Positions 55,585-64,000 of a stretch of DNA of 64,000 bases are shown here, one piece after another. Position numbers and translations under genes: made by a program. The stretch comes from Fistulifera solaris (Eukaryota > Bacillariophyta > Bacillariophyceae > Naviculales > Stauroneidaceae), in the NCBI GenBank assembly GCA_030295235.1, contig AP026130.1, positions 1,116,001 to 1,180,000 of the forward strand, in the 5' to 3' direction. The notes under the pieces were generated by a model. The model was given only the letters and a program-made list of their open reading frames with translations. It made no database searches and was not told the origin of the DNA. The first letter of the stretch is position 1; the number at the start of each line of letters is the position of its first letter.

Positions 55585-55807
55585 TCATCTTGTCCGGGTC
55601 TCCTTTTTGCTCAATGCTGGTGACAACACGCCACGAGGCACGACGAGAGCCAATCACGTTCTTGTAGGCAACCGAAAGCAAGTTGCGCTCTTCGACGGTG
55701 AGTTCTTGCGGTTGACGAGCAACGTCCTTCATGTCGGAGACCATCTCGTCGAAACGCTCGGCTTGCTCAGCGAGCTTGGCCTTGTAAACTAGAGCTTCAC
55801 GATCCAT
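55073..55807 (-). CDS. 14-3-3 protein
   Basis: Dimeric adaptor that binds phosphoserine/phosphothreonine motifs. 244 residues, the family's usual length, in one intact frame. Signatures are [16 protein letters not shown] (dimer helix), [20 protein letters not shown] (ligand groove), [15 protein letters not shown] with the phosphate-binding Arg-Tyr pair, [14 protein letters not shown] and [12 protein letters not shown]. The tail is acidic. Codon usage looks strongly biased and the frame is clean, consistent with high expression. Confidence 0.97.
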
Positions 55808-56691
55808 TGTTATCCTATTTTATTATTGCCGAAGTAAGTTGATTCGAACGCAAGTTTTTTATGATCCAAAATGGCTCTGCACGGCGATGGCACTGCGAGC
55901 AGACCGCACACCGCACACGGCTGCCTCACAGCGAATTACTACTTCCGTTGCGACAGTGTTTCCGAATTCCTACACAGTTATTCATAGTTACGTGTCCGAT
56001 GACTGCGGCAATTGTAAGGTGACCCTCTTCAAAACACTATAGTCATTAGAGTCGGCTACTTTCTGAAGGATACACGTCGCACACCGCTCCGCGCGCCTCC
56101 GCAATCGGAAGTCGTCGAATTTTGGAAGGCGGAAGACGAACCTTCGACAAAAAAAAGAGAAAGAGAAGGATCTGGAACAAACAATCGCATCGACAGCCAG
56201 ACGCCAATCGTCGGGTCGTCGACCGTCAATGCGAATTACGTCCACACGCCATACACTTCCTTCCAAACTGCGAGGTCGAAATGCATCCAAGACTGGTCAT
56301 TGTTCCTGTATAGCTCAATGTGTTCTATTTATTCTTGATCTCGCTTGCTGGTTGGCGTGAAAAGTCCGTCCGCTCCGAGTTTCGAGTTGGAGTGGAAAGA
56401 GAGGGGCAAAGATCGGACGGTTCAAGTAATCGCGGAAGGTGTTCTTGCTTCTTGTTGCACTGTACCCTGTCCGACTAATAAACGGGATAGAAGAGCAAGT
56501 GATCCTGTTGGCACTTAACATCCTTTCACGGAATCCAGCTGGAAAATGGGTGCAAGATGCCAAATCTCCACCCACCTTACGCGCGCCTTTATTTTCTACA
56601 ATCTCCCGAAGCGAAAAAACATACACAACTTAAAACGTTTCTTTATCAAAGCTATCTATCTTGCGTAATAATTCATCGAACAAACAAAGGA
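55808..56691. other. intergenic, no confident gene
   Basis: About 880 bp upstream of the 14-3-3 gene and of the 56692 frame. Open frames on both strands here (for example 56122-56313) are Arg-rich and lack conserved character. No repeat is recognised. Confidence 0.4.
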
Positions 56692-57099
56692 ATGTCATCA
56701 ACAATAATGAATTTCACCGCCGATACTTTCACAGTCGAACAATTGTCATCGACAAGGCGATCAAAAATTCTCGACGACCACAGCTCCGCAACAAGTGTCA
56801 CAGAAATGGAAAACTCCACCAGCCAAAGTGAAGAATTGGGATCATCGTTAGATCTGGGGACTGACGCTCGACATTGTAGGGGGTTGGCGGATTCAAGTGA
56901 ATGGGATGACTCGTTTGCCGGGGAAGATTCATTCGCCGTACACGAAGGGACTGGACCCTATCGACCGGTGGCATTTCGCGAGCTGGTGACCGTTGGTGAA
57001 CACGGAGAAGAGGAAGACGAGGAAGAAGAAGACGACGACGAGAAAAGCAACGGCGACAACAAGTCGAGTCCATTACATTCAGAAAGAAAAACGAATTGA
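56692..57099 (+). CDS. small acidic hypothetical protein
   Basis: 135 residues from MSSTIMNFTADTFTVEQL. Ser/Thr-rich, then a WDDSF/EDSF pair, a short FRELVTVGE segment and an EEEDEEEEDDDEK acidic run. No family is recognised. Composition is consistent with a real disordered protein, but it could also be a chance frame. It is convergent with the MOSC gene, with stops 40 bp apart. Confidence 0.4.
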   Translation: MSSTIMNFTADTFTVEQLSSTRRSKILDDHSSATSVTEMENSTSQSEELGSSLDLGTDARHCRGLADSSEWDDSFAGEDSFAVHEGTGPYRPVAFRELVTVGEHGEEEDEEEEDDDEKSNGDNKSSPLHSERKTN

Positions 57100-57138
57100 A
57101 TTACTTACAGCTAGCGAACGGCTTTACCAGCCGATACC

Positions 57139-57828
57139 TTACAATACTTGCGTCAGAACCGACTCTGGAACAATTGCACCTTCTTTAATAACTTTTGCAT
57201 ACCATCCGCGAAGCCCGGGCTTTGAATCTAATAAACTTATAAATTCTTGACAGTCTTTGATACGCTCTTTGGGTGTCTTCGAATCATTATTGATGTACGG
57301 TAATTTGCATAGATTAGCGCAAGGAATAACGGGTTCGGTAATCTCTAAAACAACCTCGTTTTCACTGCATTTGAAACGATATTGCTTCCCAGGCTCAAAG
57401 AAAGAATAACAGACTTTATCCAACAACATGTTTTCTCCTAGATCACCGTCCGCCACCGGATACTCATATGATCTCAAAAGTTCCATTGTATCGGTGGTAA
57501 GCAAAGAAACCGCCCGATCGGGTGTTCCCTTCAAGGCAATGCTTCTGTAATGGTTGTAGTCCCCTCGAACGCCTGCCTTGCTAACCCAGATTTCCTCTTT
57601 CTGTTCGTCCTTTCGTGTCGTGTAAAACCGACTCGATGGCCTGGAACTCTCGTCATCGTATTTCCGTGCAGCTAGTCGACAAACGTAGCCAATTGGCAAT
57701 GAATTATCACCGTTAAGTATGGATTTGGACGCCAATAATTTGCGATCGTCCTTTACCCCCATTGAAGCGCAATCGGTCCACTCTCCGACGAACATTACGA
57801 GAGGAACGAAGACTCGCAGGGAAACCAT
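57139..57828 (-). CDS. MOSC-domain protein
   Basis: MOSC domains bind sulfur or molybdenum cofactor through a conserved Cys; bacterial YiiM relatives detoxify N-hydroxylated compounds. 229 residues in one intact frame, with a hydrophobic N-terminus (MVSLRVFVPLVMFVGEW) that may be a signal peptide. The domain shows WVSKAGVRGDYNHYR, YPVADGDLGENMLLD, FEPGKQYRF, VVLEITEPVIPCANLCKLPY with the key Cys, and GLRGWYAKVIKEG. It shares a 560-bp divergent promoter, including a minisatellite array, with the SET gene. Confidence 0.85.
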   Translation of the reverse strand: MVSLRVFVPLVMFVGEWTDCASMGVKDDRKLLASKSILNGDNSLPIGYVCRLAARKYDDESSRPSSRFYTTRKDEQKEEIWVSKAGVRGDYNHYRSIALKGTPDRAVSLLTTDTMELLRSYEYPVADGDLGENMLLDKVCYSFFEPGKQYRFKCSENEVVLEITEPVIPCANLCKLPYINNDSKTPKERIKDCQEFISLLDSKPGLRGWYAKVIKEGAIVPESVLTQVL

Positions 57829-57938
57829 AATAATAGAAAAAAATCTTCAGGTAGTCATGTAGCTTCCATTTCAAGCATGCCCTCGAACATAAACAGGTGA
57901 TCGATAGAGACGCTCCGAATTTGTGAGAGAGTTCAGTG

Positions 57939-58195
57939 GACGTGAAAACACCACACCCCCCGCTTTTTCTGGGTACGTGAAAACATTACACCCCCACATT
58001 TTCTGGGTACGTCTAACACCACGCGCCCACATTTTCTGGCTACGTGAAAACATTACACCCCCACATTTTCTGGGTACGTCTAACACCACACACCCACATT
58101 TTCTGGGTACGTCTAACACCACTCACCCACATTTTCTGGGTACGTGTATAAACACCGCACTCCAACATTTTCTGGGTACGTGGAAAACACACGCG
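57939..58195 (+). repeat. minisatellite array 3 (seven units)
   Basis: Seven tandem units with core CCCACATTTTCTGGGTACGT. Unit ends partly alternate between GTGAAAACATTACAC and GTCTAACACCAC, suggesting a two-unit higher-order period. It lies about 110 bp from the MOSC start and about 195 bp from the SET start. Confidence 0.94.
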
Positions 58196-58391
58196 CACAT
58201 CATACATTTTGTTTGCACGTGCAAAGTATCACATTTGGGCGTTGCTTTACTTCGTTCTTCCCTTTACTTTAAGATTGAGGCCTAAGTTTCATCGCATTTG
58301 ACCCGCAACGAAGGAATTTGTGTTACTGGGTCCTCGCCGAATTGCTGGGTTGCGGCGAACGCAAAATTTCATGTTCTTCCCCTCCAAATTA

Positions 58392-58978
58392 ATGCCGATG
58401 GTCAGTAGTATAATAATTATCTGGTTGCTGGACAGAGCGTTTAGTTGGAGCATTCCTTTCCCCGGAGGAGGAAAGGTTTCTTTCAAGATGGTATACTTCG
58501 AATTCAGACTCGAGCAGCTCCGAACGCGACAATTCCTCCGCCAGGTTCTTGCGCGTCGTCACAGACGCTTCACTCAATTGAGATCCGAGATACAGGGACC
58601 GTGAAAGGATATGGAGCCTACTGCATAAGCGATTTACCGCAATGCACATTTTTAGGGTTCTATCCAGATGATTGTGTCATCACAGATCTCAAAGAAAGTG
58701 CCAGCAGCGATTACGTCTTGTCCTTGGACGGGGGTGCCACTTTCTTGGATGGGTATGCCAGAGCACAAAATCGAACCGTTTTTTCGCCCGCCCATCTGAA
58801 TCATGCTGATTCAGATACTTTCGAATGCAACTGTTTCCGATTACTTCAGAATAGAACGGTAGCCTTTTTTACGTCTCGTGACATAAGACAAGGTGAAGAA
58901 CTGTGCTTTGATTACGGTCCTAATTATTGGCGAGGACGGAGAATGAGAAAATATAACCGAAAGTTGCTCCGTGGATAG
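58392..58978 (+). CDS. SET-domain protein with N-terminal signal, frameshifted in this sequence
   Basis: Probable lysine methyltransferase. The N-terminal frame gives a hydrophobic signal (MVSSIIIIWLLDRAFSWSIP) whose RA|FSW fits plastid or secretory import. One added base near 58472-58476 joins it to the SET frame, giving about 195 residues. SET motifs are KGYGAYCISDLPQ, LNHADSDTFECNCF (the NH.C-type core) and GEELCFDYGPNYWRGR (ELxFDYG). No pre-SET zinc cluster is present. The signal is unusual for a histone methyltransferase and points to a non-nuclear substrate, as with plastid Rubisco-type methyltransferases; this is inference. Confidence 0.78.
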
Positions 58979-59266
58979 CTCTACCGTGCTTGCTCGTCCA
59001 GTGCTTTCCAGGTCCCAGTCAAATTAGGACGATGCGACAAGAAAAGACTATGTATTAAATTCTAAGCTTGCTTCGGCGCTTTGAATCGCCCCTAGTGTTT
59101 GACATGTCGGAGATATGCCAAATGATAAAAGTTCATCGGTGTACTTTTCAAGCGTAAAAGGAAAACATAAGTCAAACTCGCTTACCCAATCCTTTATCCA
59201 CCTGACCTGTTTCGAAGTCTAAAAGGTCGACCGAACACTGACCATTTGCAAGCATAGGAATAAGCC

Positions 59267-60334
59267 TTAAGATTCTTTGTCGTTAAGCGTTGCGTCTAAT
59301 TCAGCAAAGATAGCTGAAGCTCGTGTCATCATGTTCTTTTGCTTGCTTTCTGGTAGCTTTAAGAGTATATCCTGTTTCATCAACCAGATATCTCGTAAGA
59401 TCAAAGTCTCATACTGACCCGTCAACGGGACAAGCACGCGGCGAAAAATGACCTCTGCTCCATCAAACATGGGAAGTGCTAAGTAAAGCGTAGCAAAGAC
59501 GCAAAGACTGTAGAACCCGCGAATATGACCGACAAAGTTTTCCACGTAGTCCATCGCAACAAAGAGTAACATGTAGGTTGCCCAATACGTCAACCATTTT
59601 GTTACCATCAAACTCTCAGTAGTGACGTTTGCCTGCTTTCGAGTTTTACTAGCGGTATTATTCGTTTGCACGCCCAAGGCCACAATGGAGGCAGCCATAG
59701 GATATGCTGTACCGATGGCAATCACAATGAATCTTCGCTGCTCTTCGGGTAGCCATGTAAACAAATACCAAACGGTCCAAAGATAGGATGTATTGACTAA
59801 TGACAGAAGTAGCTGAATCCAACCTTCCATTTTTATGGCCAGTCTTTGGGCAATGGGTGTCAAATACGGCTTGGTGATCGAGTCATACACGACAGCTGCT
59901 CCATTGGTAAACGGCAAAACAAGCCAGAGTACCGTGAATAGTTCAAATTCATACCAGTGCTCTCCAGCTTGAGGGAGATACGCCGTAATATTGTCCATGA
60001 ACTCGGTCAGGAAGGAAAGACTACCCCAAGTGATCCAATATTGCAACCACACCTCGTCGTCTCTAGAACTGACTGTGCAGAGAGCCACAATACTATTGTA
60101 TACGGGAAGGAAAGTACCAACAAGTAGAACCCCACCAGGAGAGAACAACTCATTTTGCACCCAGTCGGGAATCAGTAAACGACAAATAACGGCAGTAACA
60201 GCTGCGTACAAGGGATGCACCCAAAGAGCTGGCTTTCTCCATCGAGGGATGCGCTGTAGAACGACGCTCAATAGCCCAACCGCCACGAGCGCCGCGCCGT
60301 AGAGAGCCCATTTTTCGGCAGATACTTCCTTCAT
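59267..60334 (-). CDS. TB2/DP1/HVA22 (REEP) family protein with two HVA22 domains
   Basis: ER membrane-shaping protein family. 355 residues in one intact frame. The first HVA22 domain is WLQYWITWGSLSFLTEFMDN, then FELFTVLWLVLPFTNGAAVV and YLTPI. The second is KWLTYWATYMLLFVAMDYVE, then LCVFATLYLALPMFDGAEVI and VLVPLTGQYE. Most family members have a single copy. An extra N-terminal pair of hydrophobic helices precedes them (YGAALVAVGLLSVVL, LYAAVTAVICRLLI). It shares a 400-bp divergent promoter with the LRR gene. Confidence 0.88.
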   Translation of the reverse strand: MKEVSAEKWALYGAALVAVGLLSVVLQRIPRWRKPALWVHPLYAAVTAVICRLLIPDWVQNELFSPGGVLLVGTFLPVYNSIVALCTVSSRDDEVWLQYWITWGSLSFLTEFMDNITAYLPQAGEHWYEFELFTVLWLVLPFTNGAAVVYDSITKPYLTPIAQRLAIKMEGWIQLLLSLVNTSYLWTVWYLFTWLPEEQRRFIVIAIGTAYPMAASIVALGVQTNNTASKTRKQANVTTESLMVTKWLTYWATYMLLFVAMDYVENFVGHIRGFYSLCVFATLYLALPMFDGAEVIFRRVLVPLTGQYETLILRDIWLMKQDILLKLPESKQKNMMTRASAIFAELDATLNDKES

Positions 60335-60734
60335 TGTACGCAGTTACTGATAGATTGAATAGCAACCAAATGGGACTTTATTGGTGTAGATAAGTTGCTG
60401 CTGAGAAAAAAGATCTGCGATCGCAAGAAGAGTTCAAAAAATCATCTTTGAATAACACGTTTTGGATTGCAGATCCCACTGGTATTCATCACGATCTTCA
60501 CATGGCGACACGATCGTTGAGTTTCCTTCCAAATTTTCTTCTACAACGCTCATCGGTTTCCGTTGGCAGGGACACTATCTCATAATCAGCAGAGGGGCGT
60601 TCCGCACCTTTTTTTGAAAACAAGAACTGCACCGACTCACATTTCTGTGCATTCCTTCGGTCAAAGCAGACCATTGTACACCCCAAACGGTGAACCAAAG
60701 CAACAAACCTACCACTTTGTAAACGAAAGACACC
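60335..60734. other. divergent promoter region
   Basis: 400 bp between the HVA22 (minus) and LRR (plus) genes. No repeat unit or known element is recognised. Confidence 0.4.
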
Positions 60735-62300
60735 ATGAGACAGTCTTGGTCAGAACAGCAGTCTTATTACGACGATCAAGATGGTCTTCATCGAACCGAT
60801 GGCGGACTAGGACATCCTCCGTCGCCTTTTTCGGACATTCCCTCGCACATGAGCCAAGAGTTTGACCCAGCGTCCTATGATCCCTATATGATGACTTCAA
60901 CGAGCGGTCGGCCTTTGCGCAGTAGACGAAGCATGTTGTTGGCAGTCGGTGGAATCCTTCTTGTCGCCATTGTGATTATTATCGGCGTCAGCGCAGCTGG
61001 ACACGGACCAGGGGCACTCGCTCCTTTGAAAAGACATCACGAGAAGTCGGGTATGGAGGATCCAGATCAACCGGTTTATGGAACAACAAAGAATGGCCCA
61101 AAACCTCCCAAGGTAGAAGTTACGACGGAGGTCGTCAATGATAACCGTGACGAATTCGGAACGACGCTTGTTTCTCTCTACGACAAGTACGACTTGGATT
61201 GGGCTACTCTTTCCGATGCTGAATCCCCTCAAAGCAAATCGCTACTTTCTGTGACTGGTGCAGCGGCATACGAAGGTATGGCGACCGCCAAGAAGGTTCA
61301 GCGATACGCTCTAGGTGTTTTCTACTATTCGACTTTCATGCGCGCACATGCCGAGTGGACCGACCCTACCGATTGGGTGTCTTCTCATGGCTGGTTGACC
61401 TCTGCCGATGAGTGCGAATGGGAGGGTATTGTTTGCGATAGTGCAACTGGAAAAGTTACCGGTATCCTGCTGTCCAAACATGCACTCTCTGGTTATCTTC
61501 CTCTCGAGCTTGCTCTCTTGGACCAATTGCAAGAGCTCGATCTCGCAAGTAACTTTATTCATATGACTGAAAGTGAGCACCATGGACTCCGTGTCTTTGG
61601 CATGCTGCCGAAGCTTGTCAAACTTCAAATGGACGACAACTACGTCATGACGGAAGGAACTGGACTCCCTTCTAGCTTTTCGAAATTGACTAATCTGGAG
61701 CGTCTGTCTATGTCTTACAATCTTCTGCAGGGAAACATTGATGGTGCTGTCGTGTCTCAGATGCAAAAGTTGACTCATTTAGAGATTGAATCGAACTATC
61801 TTTCGGGAGAAATCCCCGTCGAGCTTGGCCAGCTTCCCAATCTTTTCTACCTTTACTTGCGCCGCAACGCACTCACGATCGACCTGACTGAACTTTTTGT
61901 GAATCAGGTCGGATCTTACAAGGAGATCTTCTCTCTCTGGCTTGATGACAACATCATAACTGGTACTATTCCACCGGCCATCGGTCGCTTGACCGGACTA
62001 GCAAGTTTAAGCATTACGAACACCACACTTGGGGGTTCTATCCCTTCCGAGATCGGTAACCTCTTTGACTTGCAAAGGCTCTGGCTTTATTCGAATGATC
62101 TTACAGGCAAGCTTCCTGATACATTTTCAAGCTTGGTGAACCTGCAAGTCCTCGAGATCTATAACAATGAAATTACGGGAAAAGTACCAGAAGCAGTCTG
62201 CAATGCCGTTCAAAACGCCGATTACGATTTCCGTTCCATGATGGTGGACTGCAGCATGATCGAGTGCCCCGTCGGTACCTGCTGTACAGAGTGTTATTAA
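60735..62300 (+). CDS. membrane-anchored leucine-rich repeat protein
   Basis: 521 residues in one intact frame. A 65-residue polar cytosolic end comes first, then RSRR and one membrane helix (SMLLAVGGILLVAIVIIIGV). The outside part starts with a plant-LRR-type cap (WTDPTDWVSSHGWLTSADEC, EWEGIVCD) followed by about eight LRRs of the LxxLxxLxLxxNxLxGxIP class: LTHLEIESNYLSGEIPVELG, LQRLWLYSNDLTGKLPD, LQVLEIYNNEITGKVPEAVC. It closes with a Cys-rich cap (CSMIECPVGTCCTECY). There is no kinase domain. Such type II LRR proteins are numerous in diatoms; ligands are unknown. Confidence 0.9.
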   Translation: MRQSWSEQQSYYDDQDGLHRTDGGLGHPPSPFSDIPSHMSQEFDPASYDPYMMTSTSGRPLRSRRSMLLAVGGILLVAIVIIIGVSAAGHGPGALAPLKRHHEKSGMEDPDQPVYGTTKNGPKPPKVEVTTEVVNDNRDEFGTTLVSLYDKYDLDWATLSDAESPQSKSLLSVTGAAAYEGMATAKKVQRYALGVFYYSTFMRAHAEWTDPTDWVSSHGWLTSADECEWEGIVCDSATGKVTGILLSKHALSGYLPLELALLDQLQELDLASNFIHMTESEHHGLRVFGMLPKLVKLQMDDNYVMTEGTGLPSSFSKLTNLERLSMSYNLLQGNIDGAVVSQMQKLTHLEIESNYLSGEIPVELGQLPNLFYLYLRRNALTIDLTELFVNQVGSYKEIFSLWLDDNIITGTIPPAIGRLTGLASLSITNTTLGGSIPSEIGNLFDLQRLWLYSNDLTGKLPDTFSSLVNLQVLEIYNNEITGKVPEAVCNAVQNADYDFRSMMVDCSMIECPVGTCCTECY

Positions 62301-62455
62301 GCTGGCTCTGTTTTGCAATTGATTTACATGAAAGTTATGTACTTATGAACGATAAACTAAACATTATGAAACAACTGCTGCTTTGTTAGCTAGCATGCAC
62401 AGCTGCTTCTTTTTTGCGGGCTAAGAAGCGACTTTTTCTAACAGGGAAGCAAGTT

Positions 62456-63784
62456 TTACAGCCATGACGCATCTGGTACTGCTTCCTCTGGTGGAATCTC
62501 ACCACGCCGCTGACTCTGTCCTCCCTTTTGACGCCGAACAATAGGATACAAAATGTCCTTTGCAAATCGTTGTAAAATATACCCGGAAAGGCCCCAAACA
62601 ACATCCGGACCACCCGTAAAAATAGGGGCAAATCCATCGCGATGGATCCACAAAGATCGATCTAATAAATTTGAAAGAGGCACAGTGAATACCTGCGCTA
62701 CTTCCTCTGCATTCGGCAACAAATGCTCGGGCAACTCACCCCAATAGCATACCACGGGAGTAACCTTTAGGTACCAATGAGGTGTGAGAATCACCTTTTC
62801 ACACGTTGTAGTGTAGTATGGTTAATATAAAAAATAAGCACTCACCGCAATGTTCACAAGATGTTGTATATCGCCCCAGTTACACCGTAAAACGCCCAAT
62901 ACATCCACAGGTTCATCCGGCAATCCATTGATTTCTTCTTTCATCTCCCGCAGGCACGTACTCACAATACTCGGATCTTGGACATCACACACCATTCCAC
63001 CCGGTAGAGCGACTTCATCGGGATACGATCGTAAATGCGACGCCCGTTTCTCTAATAGAATACAAGGAACACCATCAACTGTACATAGCGCAATAACAAC
63101 ACCTGCTCGTTTGTCATGCGCTTGTGTAACAGTACGCGGCATTCGCATGAGCGCCTTCCTTATCAACTCCAAGTTGTTCCGATGCAGCGATTGGGTAAGG
63201 TCGAGAATCGGCGGTGCTGGTGCCCCTTTGGATGGCGTTTTCGGTCCATATCTTCGCTCGAGAACATACCTCGGATGATAGACGCGTAAAAAGTCACGCA
63301 AAGCATCCCACTTTTCTTCTTCGCAAAGCATAGCGGCGTATTGAAGGGCATCTTCTCTATCACGGAGCGCCGAAGCAATCGCCTTGACGGTATAGTTTTC
63401 ACACAAAATGAGCATATCCGTAGCGGGATCGGCATGTAGCACCCCCAACCGTTGTTGCGGCATACTTCCTTGCAATTCCTGAGCCTCCATTCGTTTAAAC
63501 AGTCGCGGCAGCTCGTCGCCGTCCATATTGACATTATCAACAACTCGTTCCTTCCAAAACTCGTAATTTCTTTCTTCCGTAGAAGGATGCAACAGTTGAT
63601 CCGGCCAGACTCCTTTCCATAATCTTTGCGCGGTGGGAGTAGTGTTAGAAACTCCCGGAGATTCGTCGAGAGGGTGTGGAGTGTAACTGTTCGAAGAAAA
63701 ACACCGGACGACGATTCTTGCGACATTTCGTTCCGGCAAAGCAAGTCGCCTCATCGCGTGCGAACGTCGCATGAAGGGCATCAT
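62456..63784 (-). CDS. CoA-type Nudix hydrolase (NUDT7/NUDT8-like)
   Basis: Exons 62846-63784 and 62456-62794, with a 51-nt GT-AG intron, give about 425 residues. The N-terminal 200 residues are family-variable. A presequence (MRRSHAMRRLALPERNVARI) suggests mitochondrial import. The Nudix domain follows: RAGVVIALCTVDGVPCILLEKRASHLRSYPDEVALPGGMV in pieces, REMKEEING as the Nudix box core, then VDVLGVLRCNWGD. After the splice comes VILTPHWYLKVTPVVCYWGE, then PDVVWGLSGYILQRFA, the latter a CoA-pyrophosphatase signature. It probably hydrolyses CoA or acyl-CoA to phosphopantetheine products. Confidence 0.85.
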
Positions 63785-63854
63785 GGTGTCTCAAGCTATA
63801 TAATTGTGTTTTTATCTTGTTCCTGAAGAACGAATCTCTATACAATGTATTCGT

Positions 63855-63985
63855 ACCTGGTATGACAAACAACAACGCAGCAGCAATAACAACAAAAAGC
63901 GCGACGAGCACAATAAAACGCTGTAAAAGAAGCCGTTGCGAAAAGACACGTCGATGACGTCATCAACCATAATGTCGATACTCAT
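63855..63985 (-). CDS. possible 5' exon of a small membrane protein (partial)
   Basis: An ATG at 63985 opens MSIDIMVDDVIDVSFRNG. One base further in frame, the sequence reads LLLQRFIVLVALFVVIAAAL, then LFVIPG, and a GTACGA donor-like site follows near 63858. This would be a short soluble end plus one membrane helix, with the rest either in later exons overlapping the Nudix 5' end or absent. It needs one added base near 63935. Weak evidence; reported because the hydrophobic run is unusually clean. Confidence 0.3.
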
Positions 63986-64000
63986 GACAGAAATACGGAC

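Noticed and set aside
55232-55792. 186-codon plus-strand frame
   Set aside because: Antisense shadow of the 14-3-3 gene, whose biased codons keep the opposite strand open.

Overview
The window is nuclear DNA of a pennate diatom, most likely Phaeodactylum tricornutum or a close relative. The evidence is as follows: genes are closely packed on both strands; introns are few and short (51-95 nt, GT-AG); several proteins start with a signal peptide followed by a plastid-type cleavage site with Phe just after it (DUF1995 protein, TNR3-type Nudix, SET protein, four-helix membrane protein); and several families look restricted to diatoms or stramenopiles. I see about 33 protein genes. I found no convincing tRNA, rRNA, CRISPR or transposase gene.

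Layout. 0-9.5 kb: alpha-SNAP, a USP14/UBP6-type deubiquitinase, a small KIX-domain protein, an unknown protein with a possible C2-like region, and a membrane-anchored cyclophilin. 9.6-17 kb: a divergent promoter holding a minisatellite, the translation helicase DHX29 and an organellar PPR protein. 17-24 kb: three coiled-coil proteins of unknown role (one with an N-myristoylation signal) and a mitochondrial-type arginase. 24-33.5 kb: a GtrA-like membrane protein, an AT-hook/basic-region protein behind a promoter with two E2F-like sites, a plastid DUF1995 protein, a disordered/coiled-coil protein with a nine-residue motif in three copies, a papain-like permuted amidase and a SARNP/Tho1 mRNA-export protein. 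33.6-42 kb: three consecutive minus-strand disordered proteins that share a C-terminal helix motif, then an atypical membrane-anchored kinase. 42-50.2 kb: EME1, an SLC10A7-like carrier, a plastid-type membrane protein and quinolinate synthase. 50.8-64 kb: an unknown basic protein, a repeat-bearing membrane glycoprotein, TNR3-type Nudix, 14-3-3, a MOSC protein, a SET protein, a double HVA22-domain protein, a membrane-anchored LRR protein, a CoA-type Nudix, and the 5' end of a small membrane protein.

The genes do not form one pathway; this is ordinary housekeeping and lineage-specific content. Two things stand out. First, about half the genes are broken by one or two single-base shifts, nearly all in short homopolymer runs. 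Restoring one base at each place rebuilds full-length conserved proteins, so uncorrected base-calling is the simplest explanation. All such genes are annotated here as one CDS across the break. Second, the non-coding DNA carries families of short repeats: a roughly 34-bp minisatellite found only upstream of start codons (three arrays and one single copy), and a 19-23 bp inverted-repeat element clustered in two intergenic regions.
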